Source: Spirochaetaceae bacterium bin103
GTDB lineage: Bacteria > Spirochaetota > Spirochaetia > SZUA-6 > Bin103
NCBI GenBank assembly: GCA_002238925.1
Contig: MPNH01000058.1
Span: 1 to 33,378 of the forward strand
Direction: 5' to 3'
DNA length: 33,378 nt
Of the stretch, positions 15,904 to 23,660 are shown in pieces. The notes under the pieces are model-generated. The model was not told the DNA's origin and did no database searches. It saw nothing but the letters and a program-made list of their open reading frames with translations. How positions within the stretch are numbered: the stretch's first letter is position 1; each line of letters starts with the position of its first letter. The position numbers and the translations under genes are program-made.

Positions 15904-16680
15904 TCAGCCGCGGCCGATGTAGGGCATCTTGTTCGCCATCACGGTCAGGAACGGTACGTTCGTGTCGAGCGGCAGGTTCGCCATGTACAGCACCGCGTCG
16001 GCCACGTGCTGCACGTCCATGGTAGGCTCCACCATGGTGGTGCCGTTCGGCTGCCGGACCCCATCAGCCATGCGCGCGGTCATTGGCGTACCGGCATTGC
16101 CGATGTCGATCTGGCCGCAGGTGATTTCGACGTTGCGCCCGTCCAGCGCCGTGGCCTTGGTCAGCCCGGTGATGGAGTGCTTGGTGGCGGTGTAGGCCAC
16201 CGAGTTGGGCCGCGGCACGTGCGCGGAGATGGATCCGTTGTTGATGATGCGTCCGCCGCGCGGATCCTGCGCCTTCATGATCCTGACCGCTTCCTGGGTG
16301 CACAGGAACGACCCGGTGAGGTTGGTGTCCACCACGCGCTGCCAGTCCGCCAGCTCAAGATCCTCCAGCGGCACCGCGGGGGCGCCGATCCCGGCGTTGT
16401 TGAACAGCAGGTCGACCCGCCCGTACGCCTCTCTTGCCGCGGTGAACAATGCCCGCACCGAAGCCTGCGAGCTCACGTCGGTGGATACGGCCAGCTTTCC
16501 CGGCGCATCGCCGGCCGGGCCGTTCCAGGCCGCGGACATCTGCGCCACGGTGTCCTGCAACGCCGCCTCGCGACGCCCGGCCGCCACCACGGCGTAGCCA
16601 TTGCGGTACAGGGTGACCGCGGCGGCTTGCCCTACTCCGCTGCCGGCGCCGGTAACGACCGCCACCTTGACCTGTTGCAT
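15904..16680 (-). CDS. SDR-family oxidoreductase
   Basis: A 258-residue classical short-chain dehydrogenase with TGAGSGVG near residue 10, NNAGIG near 94, the catalytic Ser in NGSISAHVPRPNS and the YTATK Tyr/Lys motif near 165. The AAGRREA segment after the second strand suggests NADP use. ATG at 16680 is preceded by AAGGAGG at the right distance, the clearest ribosome-binding site in this part of the window. It is followed at once by the URO-D-family gene, probably co-transcribed, which hints at an alcohol or ketone made or used along with that enzyme. Substrate unknown. Confidence 0.9.
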   Translation of the reverse strand: MQQVKVAVVTGAGSGVGQAAAVTLYRNGYAVVAAGRREAALQDTVAQMSAAWNGPAGDAPGKLAVSTDVSSQASVRALFTAAREAYGRVDLLFNNAGIGAPAVPLEDLELADWQRVVDTNLTGSFLCTQEAVRIMKAQDPRGGRIINNGSISAHVPRPNSVAYTATKHSITGLTKATALDGRNVEITCGQIDIGNAGTPMTARMADGVRQPNGTTMVEPTMDVQHVADAVLYMANLPLDTNVPFLTVMANKMPYIGRG

Positions 16681-16713
16681 GCTGTTGTCCTCCTTGCGGC
16701 GTCGCCGATGGCG

Positions 16714-17400
16714 CTATTGCGGTTCATCGACGCGCACGAAGCGCGCGAGATCCTGCGAGATGGTAACCATTTCCGCGTCGGGCGCCTTGCCCGACCGCTC
16801 CAGGACCAGATCCTCATCGGTTACCTGGGTCAGCTTTACGGTGGTGCCGGGCAGCAACCGGTTGTCTTGCAACAGCCGCATCAGGTCGGAGTTCTCCTCC
16901 GCCTCCTCGGTAATGCGCAGAATGGTGGTAACTGCGCCCTCCTCCACCTCCGACAGGCGGCGCGCATCGAGCAACCGGCGCTCGTCGCGCGATCCCGGAA
17001 ACGGGTTGCCGTGCGGGCAGGTGGTGGGCCGCCCGAGACGTTCAAACAAGTGCGCCTCCAGGCGCGGCGACAGCGAATGCTCCAGCCGGTCCGCCTCCTC
17101 GTCCACGTCGACCCAGTCGAATCCCAACTCGTCGACCAGCAGACGCTCCAGCAGGTAGTGGCGGCGGATCGTGCGCTCCGCCTGGTCGCGCCCGCGCGGT
17201 GTCAGGCGCAGGCCGTCGTCGGGATCGAGCACCGCCAGCTCGTGCTGTGCCAGGCGCTTCATGGCCTGGGTAACCGCGGGCGGCGAAACACCCATGCGCT
17301 CCGCAATGCGCGCGCCGATCACCGGGCGGCCTTCGCGGAGCAGCAGGTAGAGCTGGATCAGGTATTCGTTTTCGGTAGATGATGAAGTTGCACGTGTCAC
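16714..17400 (-). CDS. DtxR/MntR-family metal-dependent transcriptional regulator
   Basis: A 228-residue regulator. Residues 10-70 form the winged helix (ENEYLIQLYLLL, then IAERMGVSPPAVTQAMKRL). Residues 75-145 are the metal-binding and dimerisation domain, with RRHYLLERLLVDELGFDW, EEADRLEHSLS and CPHGNPFP, a highly typical signature. A FeoA/SH3-like domain follows (about 150-225). Such proteins sense Fe(II) or Mn(II) and repress uptake genes. The GTG at 17400 is the only good start in frame, though without a strong ribosome-binding site. No metal transporter is adjacent; instead it diverges from a glycosyltransferase across 142 bases, so it may control that promoter or act elsewhere in the genome. 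Confidence 0.92.
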   Translation of the reverse strand: MTRATSSSTENEYLIQLYLLLREGRPVIGARIAERMGVSPPAVTQAMKRLAQHELAVLDPDDGLRLTPRGRDQAERTIRRHYLLERLLVDELGFDWVDVDEEADRLEHSLSPRLEAHLFERLGRPTTCPHGNPFPGSRDERRLLDARRLSEVEEGAVTTILRITEEAEENSDLMRLLQDNRLLPGTTVKLTQVTDEDLVLERSGKAPDAEMVTISQDLARFVRVDEPQ

Positions 17401-17480
17401 TAAGCAATCCGAAGGCAGCCTGCAAGGTAGCCTCCGCCGGCCGGATGGTCAAGGAAGCGTCGCCCCGGACGCTGGGAGCG

Positions 17481-17509
17481 TTGCCGGGCGCGGGCGTGCG
17501 CCCTATACT
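17481..17509 (+). promoter_or_regulatory. Sigma70-type promoter for the glycosyltransferase gene
   Basis: TTGCCG at 17481-17486, a 17-base spacer and TATACT at 17504-17509, facing the glycosyltransferase start at 17543. Predicted transcription starts near 17516. The -35 hexamer and spacing equal those of the promoter before the outer-membrane protein gene at 27937. Confidence 0.6.
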
Positions 17510-17516
17510 GCCGGCC

Positions 17517-17537
17517 GCCCGCCCGGCGGGCGTTTTT
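17517..17537 (+). terminator. GC hairpin plus T tract between promoter and glycosyltransferase start
   Basis: Arms CGCCCG and CGGGCG with a five-base loop (17517-17533), then TTTTT (17533-17537). The form is that of an intrinsic terminator, but it lies just after the predicted transcription start and six bases before the ATG, so it may be an attenuator or a 5' protective hairpin. No ribosome-binding site separates it from the start codon. Confidence 0.45.
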
Positions 17538-17542
17538 ACTGC

Positions 17543-18820
17543 ATGCGCATCTGTGTCGTCGCTCTCGGCACCCATGGTGATGTTCGGCCGCTGCTCGCCC
17601 TCGCCGAGGGCCTGAGCCGCGCCGGCGATCAGGTTGTCTTCGCCACCCACCGCTTCTTCGAGGAGATGGTTGCCGACCGCGGGCTCGCGTTCCGCGCGGT
17701 GGAAGTCAACCCGCGCGCCGTGATCGACAGCAGCTTCGGCCGCGGTTGGGTGAGCAGCGGAACCAACCTGCTGCTGTTCATGCGCGACTTCCGGCAACTC
17801 GCGCTTTCCTTCGGCCGCGAGTTGACCGAGGACTGCTACCGGGCGTGCCGCGACGCCGACGTGATCGTGACCGGGCTGCTCAGCTACTTCGCCACCTGGA
17901 ACCTCGCGCAGCGGCTCGAGGTGCCGCTGGCCGCGGCATTCCTGCAGCCGGCCACTCCGACCCGGCACCTGCCGTCGGTGTTCTTCAACGAACTGCCCGG
18001 CCCGGCTCCGGTGCGCCGCACGTACAACTACGCCAGTCACCGGCTGGTCGAGTTCCTGCTGTGGCGCGTGCTGCGCCCGTCCACGAACGAGATGCGCGCC
18101 GAGCTCCTGGACCTGCCCGCGGTGCCGCGCAGGCACACATTTGCCGCCAACCTGCGCAACAGCCTGGTGCTGTACGGGTTCAGCCCGGCGGTGCTGCCGC
18201 GCCCCGCCGACTGGGCCGAATCCGTCCACGTTACCGGCTACTGGTTCCTGAACGACGACGGCGACGGATGGCAGCCGGATGCCGCCTTGACGCGCTTTCT
18301 CGCCGACGGCGCACCACCGGTGTACGTGGGATTCGGCAGCATGAGCAGCCACCGCGAGGAGGACCTCACCGGCATCGTGTTCACCGCGTTGCGCCGCTGC
18401 GGACTGCGCGGCGTGCTGGCCACCGGTTGGGGGGGCCTGACTCCCGCACAGCTCCCGCCCGACATGCTGATGCTCGATTGGGTTCCGCACGACTGGCTGT
18501 TCCCGCGTACCGCCGCGGTCATTCATCATGGCGGCGCCGGCACCACAGCCACCGCTCTCCGCCATGGCGTCCCGCAGGTGGTGGTGCCGTTCTTCGGCGA
18601 CCAGCAATTCTGGGGCCGCCGCATTCACGAGTTGGCCGCCGGCCCGCGCCCGGTGCCGCGCCGCCGCCTCACCGCCGACCGCCTTGCCGACGCGCTGCGC
18701 GCCGCCGCCACCGACCCCGCCGTACGCATCCGCGCCGCCGAACTGGGCGCTCGAATTCGGGCCGAAGACGGCGTGTCCGCGGCCGTGCGCGCCGTGCGCA
18801 GCCGCATGCAGGCACCGTAG
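17543..18820 (+). CDS. GT1-family (UGT / sterol glucosyltransferase-like) glycosyltransferase
   Basis: A 425-residue GT-B glycosyltransferase. The N-terminus (RICVVALGTHGDVRPLLALAEGL) is the acceptor-domain start seen in sterol 3-beta-glucosyltransferases, antibiotic glycosyltransferases and CrtX-like enzymes. The donor-binding signature is clear: PVYVGFGSM near residue 260, DWVPHDWLFPRTAAVIHHGGAGTTATALRHGVPQVVVPFFGDQQFW near 312-357, with HHGGAGTT contacting the nucleotide sugar. It would attach a sugar, probably from UDP- or TDP-glucose, to a lipid or other hydrophobic aglycone. The next gene begins two bases after its stop. Its location beside ketosynthase and reductase genes suggests that it glycosylates their product, but that is inference. 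Confidence 0.9.
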   Translation: MRICVVALGTHGDVRPLLALAEGLSRAGDQVVFATHRFFEEMVADRGLAFRAVEVNPRAVIDSSFGRGWVSSGTNLLLFMRDFRQLALSFGRELTEDCYRACRDADVIVTGLLSYFATWNLAQRLEVPLAAAFLQPATPTRHLPSVFFNELPGPAPVRRTYNYASHRLVEFLLWRVLRPSTNEMRAELLDLPAVPRRHTFAANLRNSLVLYGFSPAVLPRPADWAESVHVTGYWFLNDDGDGWQPDAALTRFLADGAPPVYVGFGSMSSHREEDLTGIVFTALRRCGLRGVLATGWGGLTPAQLPPDMLMLDWVPHDWLFPRTAAVIHHGGAGTTATALRHGVPQVVVPFFGDQQFWGRRIHELAAGPRPVPRRRLTADRLADALRAAATDPAVRIRAAELGARIRAEDGVSAAVRAVRSRMQAP

Positions 18821-18822
18821 TC

Positions 18823-19902
18823 GTGCCACTGACCGAATGGCGGGCCTCCGCGGCCGATTCGCCGCGCAACCAGCCGGACCGCCCGCCGGCGCTGGTGACC
18901 GGCGCTTCCGGCATGATCGGCGGCGAAGTGGCCGCCCAACTCGCCGCCGCCGGCCACCGCGTGCGCTGCCTGCTGCGGCCGTCGAGCGGCCCACCGGCCA
19001 CCGGCCATCGCAACATCGAGGTGCAGCGCGCCGACCTGACCGACCGCGCCGCGCTCGCCGCCGCACTGCGCGACGTGCAATTGGTGTTTCATGTTGCCGG
19101 ATACCTGCACTCGGGAGCACCGTTCAGCGCCGGCGAAGACTATGCGCCCTACCGCGCCGCCAACGTGGAACTGACCGAGCGGATGCTCGCTGCGAGCGCC
19201 AGCGCCGGCGTGCGGCGGTTCGTATTTGCCAGCACCACCGGCGTCTATCGTCCCGGTGCGGCATCCCCGATCGGCGAGGACAGCCCCCTGGCGCCGATGT
19301 CCGCCTACGGGCGCTCAAAGGTGGAAGCGGAGGGCTTGGTGCGCGAGTACGGAGCGCGCGGGCTGGGCTTCACCATCGTGCGGCCAAGCGCTACCTACGG
19401 GCCCGGGGACCGCCACTTCCTGCCTGTGGCGCTGGCCATGGCGCGCATGCGGTACGTCCCGCTGGTGGATGGCGGCCGCCACCTGGTCGACTTCGGCTTC
19501 GTGAGCGACGTCGCCCGCCTCATGGTGCAGGCGGCCGCCGCGCCGGCCGCCGCCGGCGCCACGTACAACGCCGCATCGGGCCAGCCGCAGCCGCTGCGCT
19601 CCCTGTTCGAGGTGCACGCACAGATCACCGGGGAACCGGCGTCACCGATCCTCTCAGTGCCGGCCGGCCTGTGCCGGGCGCTCGGACCGCTGCTGCAAGT
19701 GGCGGTACGGTTGTTCGCCCCCGGCATGAGCGCCATGGTGACCCGCGACGCGCTCGATTACCTGTCCCGCGACGTCAGTTACGACATGAGCCGTGCGTAC
19801 GACGACTTCGGTTTTCGACCCGAGATCGATTTCCGCGCCGGGCTGGCGCTGGTGCTGGCCGCCGGAGGATTGGCCAACTCAGGTCCGCGACCCGCAAGCT
19901 GA
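18823..19902 (+). CDS. NAD-dependent epimerase / 3beta-HSD-like extended SDR
   Basis: A 359-residue extended short-chain dehydrogenase starting at GTG 18823, two bases after the glycosyltransferase stop, so the two are coupled. It shows VTGASGMIGGEVAAQL near residue 27, a DLTD segment binding the cofactor, FHVAGYLHSG, the catalytic Ser/Thr in FASTTGVYRPG and YGRSK near residue 162, then RPSATYGPGD and a VSDVARLM segment. The overall pattern resembles 3-beta-hydroxysteroid dehydrogenase/OleD-type reductases that act on 3-oxo or 3-hydroxy lipids. It ends ten bases before the convergent ketosynthase remnant. A role as a beta-keto reductase in the neighbouring lipid pathway is plausible; sugar epimerisation is the alternative. 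Confidence 0.88.
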   Translation: MPLTEWRASAADSPRNQPDRPPALVTGASGMIGGEVAAQLAAAGHRVRCLLRPSSGPPATGHRNIEVQRADLTDRAALAAALRDVQLVFHVAGYLHSGAPFSAGEDYAPYRAANVELTERMLAASASAGVRRFVFASTTGVYRPGAASPIGEDSPLAPMSAYGRSKVEAEGLVREYGARGLGFTIVRPSATYGPGDRHFLPVALAMARMRYVPLVDGGRHLVDFGFVSDVARLMVQAAAAPAAAGATYNAASGQPQPLRSLFEVHAQITGEPASPILSVPAGLCRALGPLLQVAVRLFAPGMSAMVTRDALDYLSRDVSYDMSRAYDDFGFRPEIDFRAGLALVLAAGGLANSGPRPAS

Positions 19903-19912
19903 GTACGCCGGA

Positions 19913-20162
19913 TCAGAACTCGTAGGTGGCGCAGGCGACCTCGATGCCGGCGCCGGCCGCCAGGAACAGGCCCAGGCTGCCGGGCTCGGTGGCACGCTCA
20001 CAAGCCGCTTCCCAGCCCGCCGCCGGCGCGGCGGTAAACAGGTTGGCGCCGGTGCAGGGTACGAATCGGCTCTGCTCCGCGCCGAGGGCAGCGACCAGCC
20101 GGGCCGCGAACTGTGGGCCGAGTTGCGGCGGGGAGAACACCGCGAAATCGTCAATCGACAGG
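19913..20162 (-). pseudogene. Displaced C-terminal segment of the ketosynthase gene
   Basis: This stretch encodes LSIDDFAVFSPPQLGPQF, then ARLVAALGAEQSRFVPCTGANLFTA, then a C-terminus ending in VACATYEF. It is the natural end of the second thiolase-fold domain of the ketosynthase encoded just upstream on the same strand, but lies in another frame because of the 118-bp duplication. Removing exactly one 118-base unit from 19913-22022 leaves 1992 bases, a single open frame of 663 residues. The segment has no start codon of its own with support. It is either a real frameshift mutation or an assembly error. Confidence 0.8.
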
Positions 20163-20280
20163 GGCCCCCCCCGCGCCCACACCCCCACCCCGGGCCCCCC
20201 CCGCGCCCGCGCCCGGCGGGGCCGCGAACTGTGGCCCGAGTTGCGGCGGGAAGATCACCGCGAAATCGTCAATCGACAGG
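20103..20280. repeat. 118-bp tandem duplication with C-rich spacer inside the ketosynthase gene
   Basis: Two 60-base copies, 20103-20162 and 20221-20280, with a constant 118-base offset and three mismatches. Between them is a low-complexity spacer (20163-20220) made mostly of C runs, including two runs of eight C. Since 118 is not a multiple of three, the duplication shifts the minus-strand frame. Period and junction type resemble the 119-bp duplication at 8987-9216. Confidence 0.93.
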
Positions 20281-22022
20281 CGCTCGCGGCGCAGCAACTC
20301 CGCGACGCTGGCCGCCAGCGCCTCCGGCAGCCGCTCGCTCCACCGCTCGTCCTGGTCCACGCGCAGGCGCGGCGGCCCCGACTCGTCCGTGTAGGCGTAC
20401 GACCGGTACCAGTCCAGGTACTCGGGGTGGGTGTCCACGAGGAAGCTGCGGAATCCGGCCCGGTTGGGGCTGCGCTCCAGCACCAGGGCGGAGCCGGCAC
20501 TGGTCAGTCCCAGCGGCGGCTGCCCGTCGACCGGGGTCTCGTTGAACTCCGAGGTGGCAACGACCGCAACACCGTCCCGCGACAGGAGCATGCGCCCGGC
20601 CACCTGGCACGCCATCAGCACGCCCGGAGGTCCATTCATCACGTCGAACGCGAGGAAGCGCCGCCTGTCCTGTTCGATGCGCGACCCCTTGATGCCCAGT
20701 TCCTTGGCGACGATGGTGGCCAGAGCCGGTTCGGAGATGAACGCCTCGCGGTACACCCCTGAATACACCAGCAGCCCCGGACGCGCGTCCGGTTCGGCAC
20801 CGGCGTCCAGCGCGCGCCGAATCGCGGCCGCCGCCAGCTTCACGTTGCCGCGCTCGGCGTCCGAACCCGGCGTACAGGTCGCCGCGGAGCCGATCCGGAC
20901 CCGCTCCTCCGGGGGCACGGCGCAATAGTAACCGCGGGCGCCGCTGTCCGGGCATTCCGGCGGCGCCGCCGGAGCAGCCACCGGCGCACCATTGTTCTTG
21001 CGCGCGGCGAACTCCTCTACCCGGTATTGAGCGAGCCCCACGGTTATCCCCGAGGCGGTAATGCTGAACAGCACGCGATCGCCCGGCTCCACCGCCGACG
21101 CGTCGATCAGGTCGCCGATCGCTACCCAATGCGAGGTGGTCGCGGTATTGCCGCGGTGCCGCAGGTTGTCGACCGTGTTGTCGGAGCGGCAGACCCGGCG
21201 TCCGAGACGGCGATTGGTGGCGCGGGTGGCTTCCTTGATCGAGTTGGAGGAGGTCTGGTGCGGGATGAAGTAGCGCGGATCGGTAGTGACCCGCCCGGCC
21301 GCGGCCACTTCGGTGTACTGGCTTACCACCTCGGCGATGCCGGCGCGGGCAAGGGTGACCGAGTCGGTAAACATGATCGCACCGTGCGACTCGGCGGAAT
21401 GCGCCATGCACAACTCGGCATGCTCGGGGACGGTATAGATGTCGATGAAGTCGAAGCCGTCACCCTGCTCAAGCAGCAGGCAGACCCCGGCATCGCCCAG
21501 GGTCAGGCACGCCAGCCGCTCGTCGTGCAACCCGTCGAGCTCACGCTGCGCGGTGGCAGTGAGATGGGTGATGTACTCGCCGCTGACCACCAGCGCGCGG
21601 CGCACGTCGCCGCGCCGGATCAACTCGTCCACTACCATGATCGCGGTAAATACGCCGGCACAGGCGTTGCTCAGGTCGAAGGCAAGCGCATGGTGCAAGC
21701 CGAACTGGCGGCGCAACACGACGGCCGTGGTCGGTTCCACGTTGTAATTGAGCGCGGAATCCTGCTTGGAGATGTTGGCAGCGATGATCAGGTCGATATC
21801 CGCGGCGGCGTAGCGCGAGGCGGCCAGACACCGGGTTACTGCGTTGCGGGCCAGATCCATCGAGAACTCGGTCTCGCCCGCCATCCGCCGGCTGCGAATA
21901 CCGGTCAGGCGTTCCAGGGGAAGCAGCATGCGGCGCCGGCAGCCCCGGACCACCTCGGTAGTGGATACCTCCCGTTCGGGAAGATAGACGCCGAGACTCT
22001 CGACGCTGGTGTTTGCGGTCAC
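20151..22022 (-). CDS. Double-domain FabH/OleA-like ketosynthase, C-terminus disrupted
   Basis: As read, 623 residues. Residues 1-340 form a complete FabH/OleA-type thiolase-fold domain with the catalytic triad visible: Cys121 in FDLSNACAGVF, His255 in YFIPHQTSSNS and Asn292 in RGNTATTSH. A linker (340-395) leads to a second thiolase-fold domain (from 395), in which FDVMNGPPGVL replaces the Cys region (Pro465 at the Cys position) and FPPQLGPQF replaces the PHQ His. The second half is therefore probably non-catalytic. Such active/inactive pairing is known for separate subunits such as PqsC/PqsB and for ketosynthase/chain-length-factor pairs. The last 22 residues are Gly/Ala-rich, an artefact of the 118-bp duplication. 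It would condense acyl chains. It is divergent from the LuxE-like gene. Confidence 0.85.
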   Translation of the reverse strand: MTANTSVESLGVYLPEREVSTTEVVRGCRRRMLLPLERLTGIRSRRMAGETEFSMDLARNAVTRCLAASRYAAADIDLIIAANISKQDSALNYNVEPTTAVVLRRQFGLHHALAFDLSNACAGVFTAIMVVDELIRRGDVRRALVVSGEYITHLTATAQRELDGLHDERLACLTLGDAGVCLLLEQGDGFDFIDIYTVPEHAELCMAHSAESHGAIMFTDSVTLARAGIAEVVSQYTEVAAAGRVTTDPRYFIPHQTSSNSIKEATRATNRRLGRRVCRSDNTVDNLRHRGNTATTSHWVAIGDLIDASAVEPGDRVLFSITASGITVGLAQYRVEEFAARKNNGAPVAAPAAPPECPDSGARGYYCAVPPEERVRIGSAATCTPGSDAERGNVKLAAAAIRRALDAGAEPDARPGLLVYSGVYREAFISEPALATIVAKELGIKGSRIEQDRRRFLAFDVMNGPPGVLMACQVAGRMLLSRDGVAVVATSEFNETPVDGQPPLGLTSAGSALVLERSPNRAGFRSFLVDTHPEYLDWYRSYAYTDESGPPRLRVDQDERWSERLPEALAASVAELLRRERLSIDDFAVIFPPQLGPQFAAPPGAGAGGARGGGVGAGGAPVD

Positions 22023-22096
22023 GCTGCGCCTCCACCCCGGCGCGAGGTCATGTTCAACTGTTATATCCTAATCGGGGCCCAGGCGGCGCCGTGCAA

Positions 22097-22118
22097 CACG
22101 GTACACCATAGTACCGTG
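22097..22118. promoter_or_regulatory. Palindromic operator candidate, ketosynthase/LuxE divergent region
   Basis: Perfect inverted repeat CACGGTAC (22097-22104) and GTACCGTG (22111-22118) with a six-base spacer, between divergent genes. The 22-base symmetrical layout fits a dimeric repressor site. No dedicated regulator is adjacent. Confidence 0.55.
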
Positions 22119-22185
22119 CGCGTGCCGCGCCAGCCACCGGCATCGAACCAACGTTCCGCCACGCCGGCAAGCGCTCCGGCGGCCC

Positions 22186-22216
22186 GTTGACCGGCGCGGG
22201 TCAACCTGTGTAGTTT
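22186..22216 (+). promoter_or_regulatory. Putative promoter with overlapping palindrome for the LuxE-LuxC operon
   Basis: TTGACC at 22187-22192, an 18-base spacer and TAGTTT at 22211-22216, 21 bases before the LuxE-like start. The -35 hexamer is part of a second perfect palindrome, GTTGACC (22186-22192) and GGTCAAC (22199-22205), again with a six-base spacer. Binding there would block the promoter. The -10 is a weak match. Confidence 0.4.
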
Positions 22217-22237
22217 GGCGCGCCGGAATCGCGGCCC

Positions 22238-23650
22238 ATGTCAGACCACCACGCCGAAATACGCACGATTCACTTGCAGCTCACCACGCTTGCCATGCGT
22301 TGGGCGATGAGCGGCTCGGTCAACGAAGATTATGCCCGAGAATTGCGCTTCGCGGCAATCCGCGCCAACCACCGGCACTACTGGGACAACATTCCGATCT
22401 ATCGCCGGCTCGCCGACCAGGCCGAGGTGCCCCGCGAAGCAGACACGGCGCAGATCGCCGCCGAGATGATGTCCACCGATCACATCTTCAAGTCGTATCC
22501 CCAGGAATACCTGGACAACCACGACTACGGCGCCATGAATCGCTGGCTGCGCCAGGTGTACGACCGGCCGGTGAACGCCGACGTGGCAGGGGCGGCATCG
22601 ATCGACGACTGGCTGGGACGCCTGAACGCGGCCGCCATCCACACGGTATTCAGTTCCGGCACCAGCGGGCACATCTCGTTCGTGCCGCGCGATGCCTACA
22701 CCTGGTCGCAACTCACCGGGCTCGGGGTGTCCTACATTCCGCTGTTTCAGATGCGCCAGGGCGCGGCGCGATCCTGGGAGCGGGCCGCCTCCCGCGCCGC
22801 CGCGCGCATGCTCGGACCAGACGGGTTCGGCGAGTTCTTCCGGCGCCGCGGCCTGCGTGGTTTCGACGGCATCTTCCTGTCGTTCTCCGGCGGCACCCAG
22901 GGCACTCAGGTGGTGGGGCAGACGCTGGCCAGGATGGTCGGCCGGGCCACCTTCCTGTTCGACCTGGACCTGTCCGCAACAGTGGTGCGGGCGCTGGTGC
23001 GCGGACCGGCCGACGAGCGCGAACGGCGCCTCTCCGATGCGTTCCTGGAGGCCACGGTCCGACGCCGCGCCGACAACTTCCGCCGCGTGCTGGCCGCGCT
23101 GCGCGAGTCGGCCGCTGCACGCCGCCGCACGTTGGTGTTCGGGGCGCCGTTCATGATCAAGGAATTCTGCGAATGGCTGGTAGCCGAGGGCGACGAAATC
23201 GCCCTGCGGCCGGGCAGCATGCTGTCGCACGGCGGCGGTTGGAAGAGCTTCGAGGGCGACCGCATCGACGAGCCGGCGTTCCTGGCCCTGGTCGAGCAGA
23301 GCCTCGGCATCCGTCCCGAGCGCGTTACCGAGGGCTACTCGATGACCGAGGCGCAGGTGGTGTTTCCGCGCTGCCGGGAGGGCCGCTTCCACGTGCCGCC
23401 GATCACCGAGACGGTAATTTTCGACGAGGCCCTGGAGCCGTTGACCGGCGACGACATCTACGGCGGCCTGGGGTTCCTCGATCCGTACGCGGCCTGCTAT
23501 CCCGGTTTCATCATTACCGGCGACAATGTGAGGCGGCGCAGCGGCGGCTGTCCATGCGGGATGAGCGGCGTGACAATTTCCGACATCGGCCGTGCCACCG
23601 GGCGCGAGGTGAAGGGCTGCGGCGGCATCATGGCCGCCATGCAGGGCTGA
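22238..23650 (+). CDS. LuxE-like acyl-protein synthetase / acyl-activating enzyme
   Basis: A 470-residue protein of the LuxE/PaaK branch of adenylate-forming enzymes. It shows the nucleotide-binding SSGTSGHISFVPRD segment near residue 145, LSFSGGTQGTQ near 215, LVFGAPFMIKEF near 300, the LuxE-like SHGGGWKSFEGD near 330 and GYSMTEAQVVFPRC near 365, then SGGCPCGMSG and a DIGRATGREVKG C-terminus. LuxE activates a fatty acid as acyl-AMP and passes it to the LuxC reductase. Here the LuxC-like gene follows ten bases later, supporting the same two-step reduction of a fatty acid to an aldehyde. No LuxA, LuxB or LuxD is present, so it is not a light-producing operon. ATG at 22238 has no strong ribosome-binding site. 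Confidence 0.87.
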   Translation: MSDHHAEIRTIHLQLTTLAMRWAMSGSVNEDYARELRFAAIRANHRHYWDNIPIYRRLADQAEVPREADTAQIAAEMMSTDHIFKSYPQEYLDNHDYGAMNRWLRQVYDRPVNADVAGAASIDDWLGRLNAAAIHTVFSSGTSGHISFVPRDAYTWSQLTGLGVSYIPLFQMRQGAARSWERAASRAAARMLGPDGFGEFFRRRGLRGFDGIFLSFSGGTQGTQVVGQTLARMVGRATFLFDLDLSATVVRALVRGPADERERRLSDAFLEATVRRRADNFRRVLAALRESAAARRRTLVFGAPFMIKEFCEWLVAEGDEIALRPGSMLSHGGGWKSFEGDRIDEPAFLALVEQSLGIRPERVTEGYSMTEAQVVFPRCREGRFHVPPITETVIFDEALEPLTGDDIYGGLGFLDPYAACYPGFIITGDNVRRRSGGCPCGMSGVTISDIGRATGREVKGCGGIMAAMQG

Positions 23651-23660
23651 CGGCAGCGGC

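Noticed and set aside
17042..19120. A 692-residue minus-strand open frame over the glycosyltransferase
   Set aside because: It merges antisense sequence with a shifted frame of the DtxR gene; neither part has family features.
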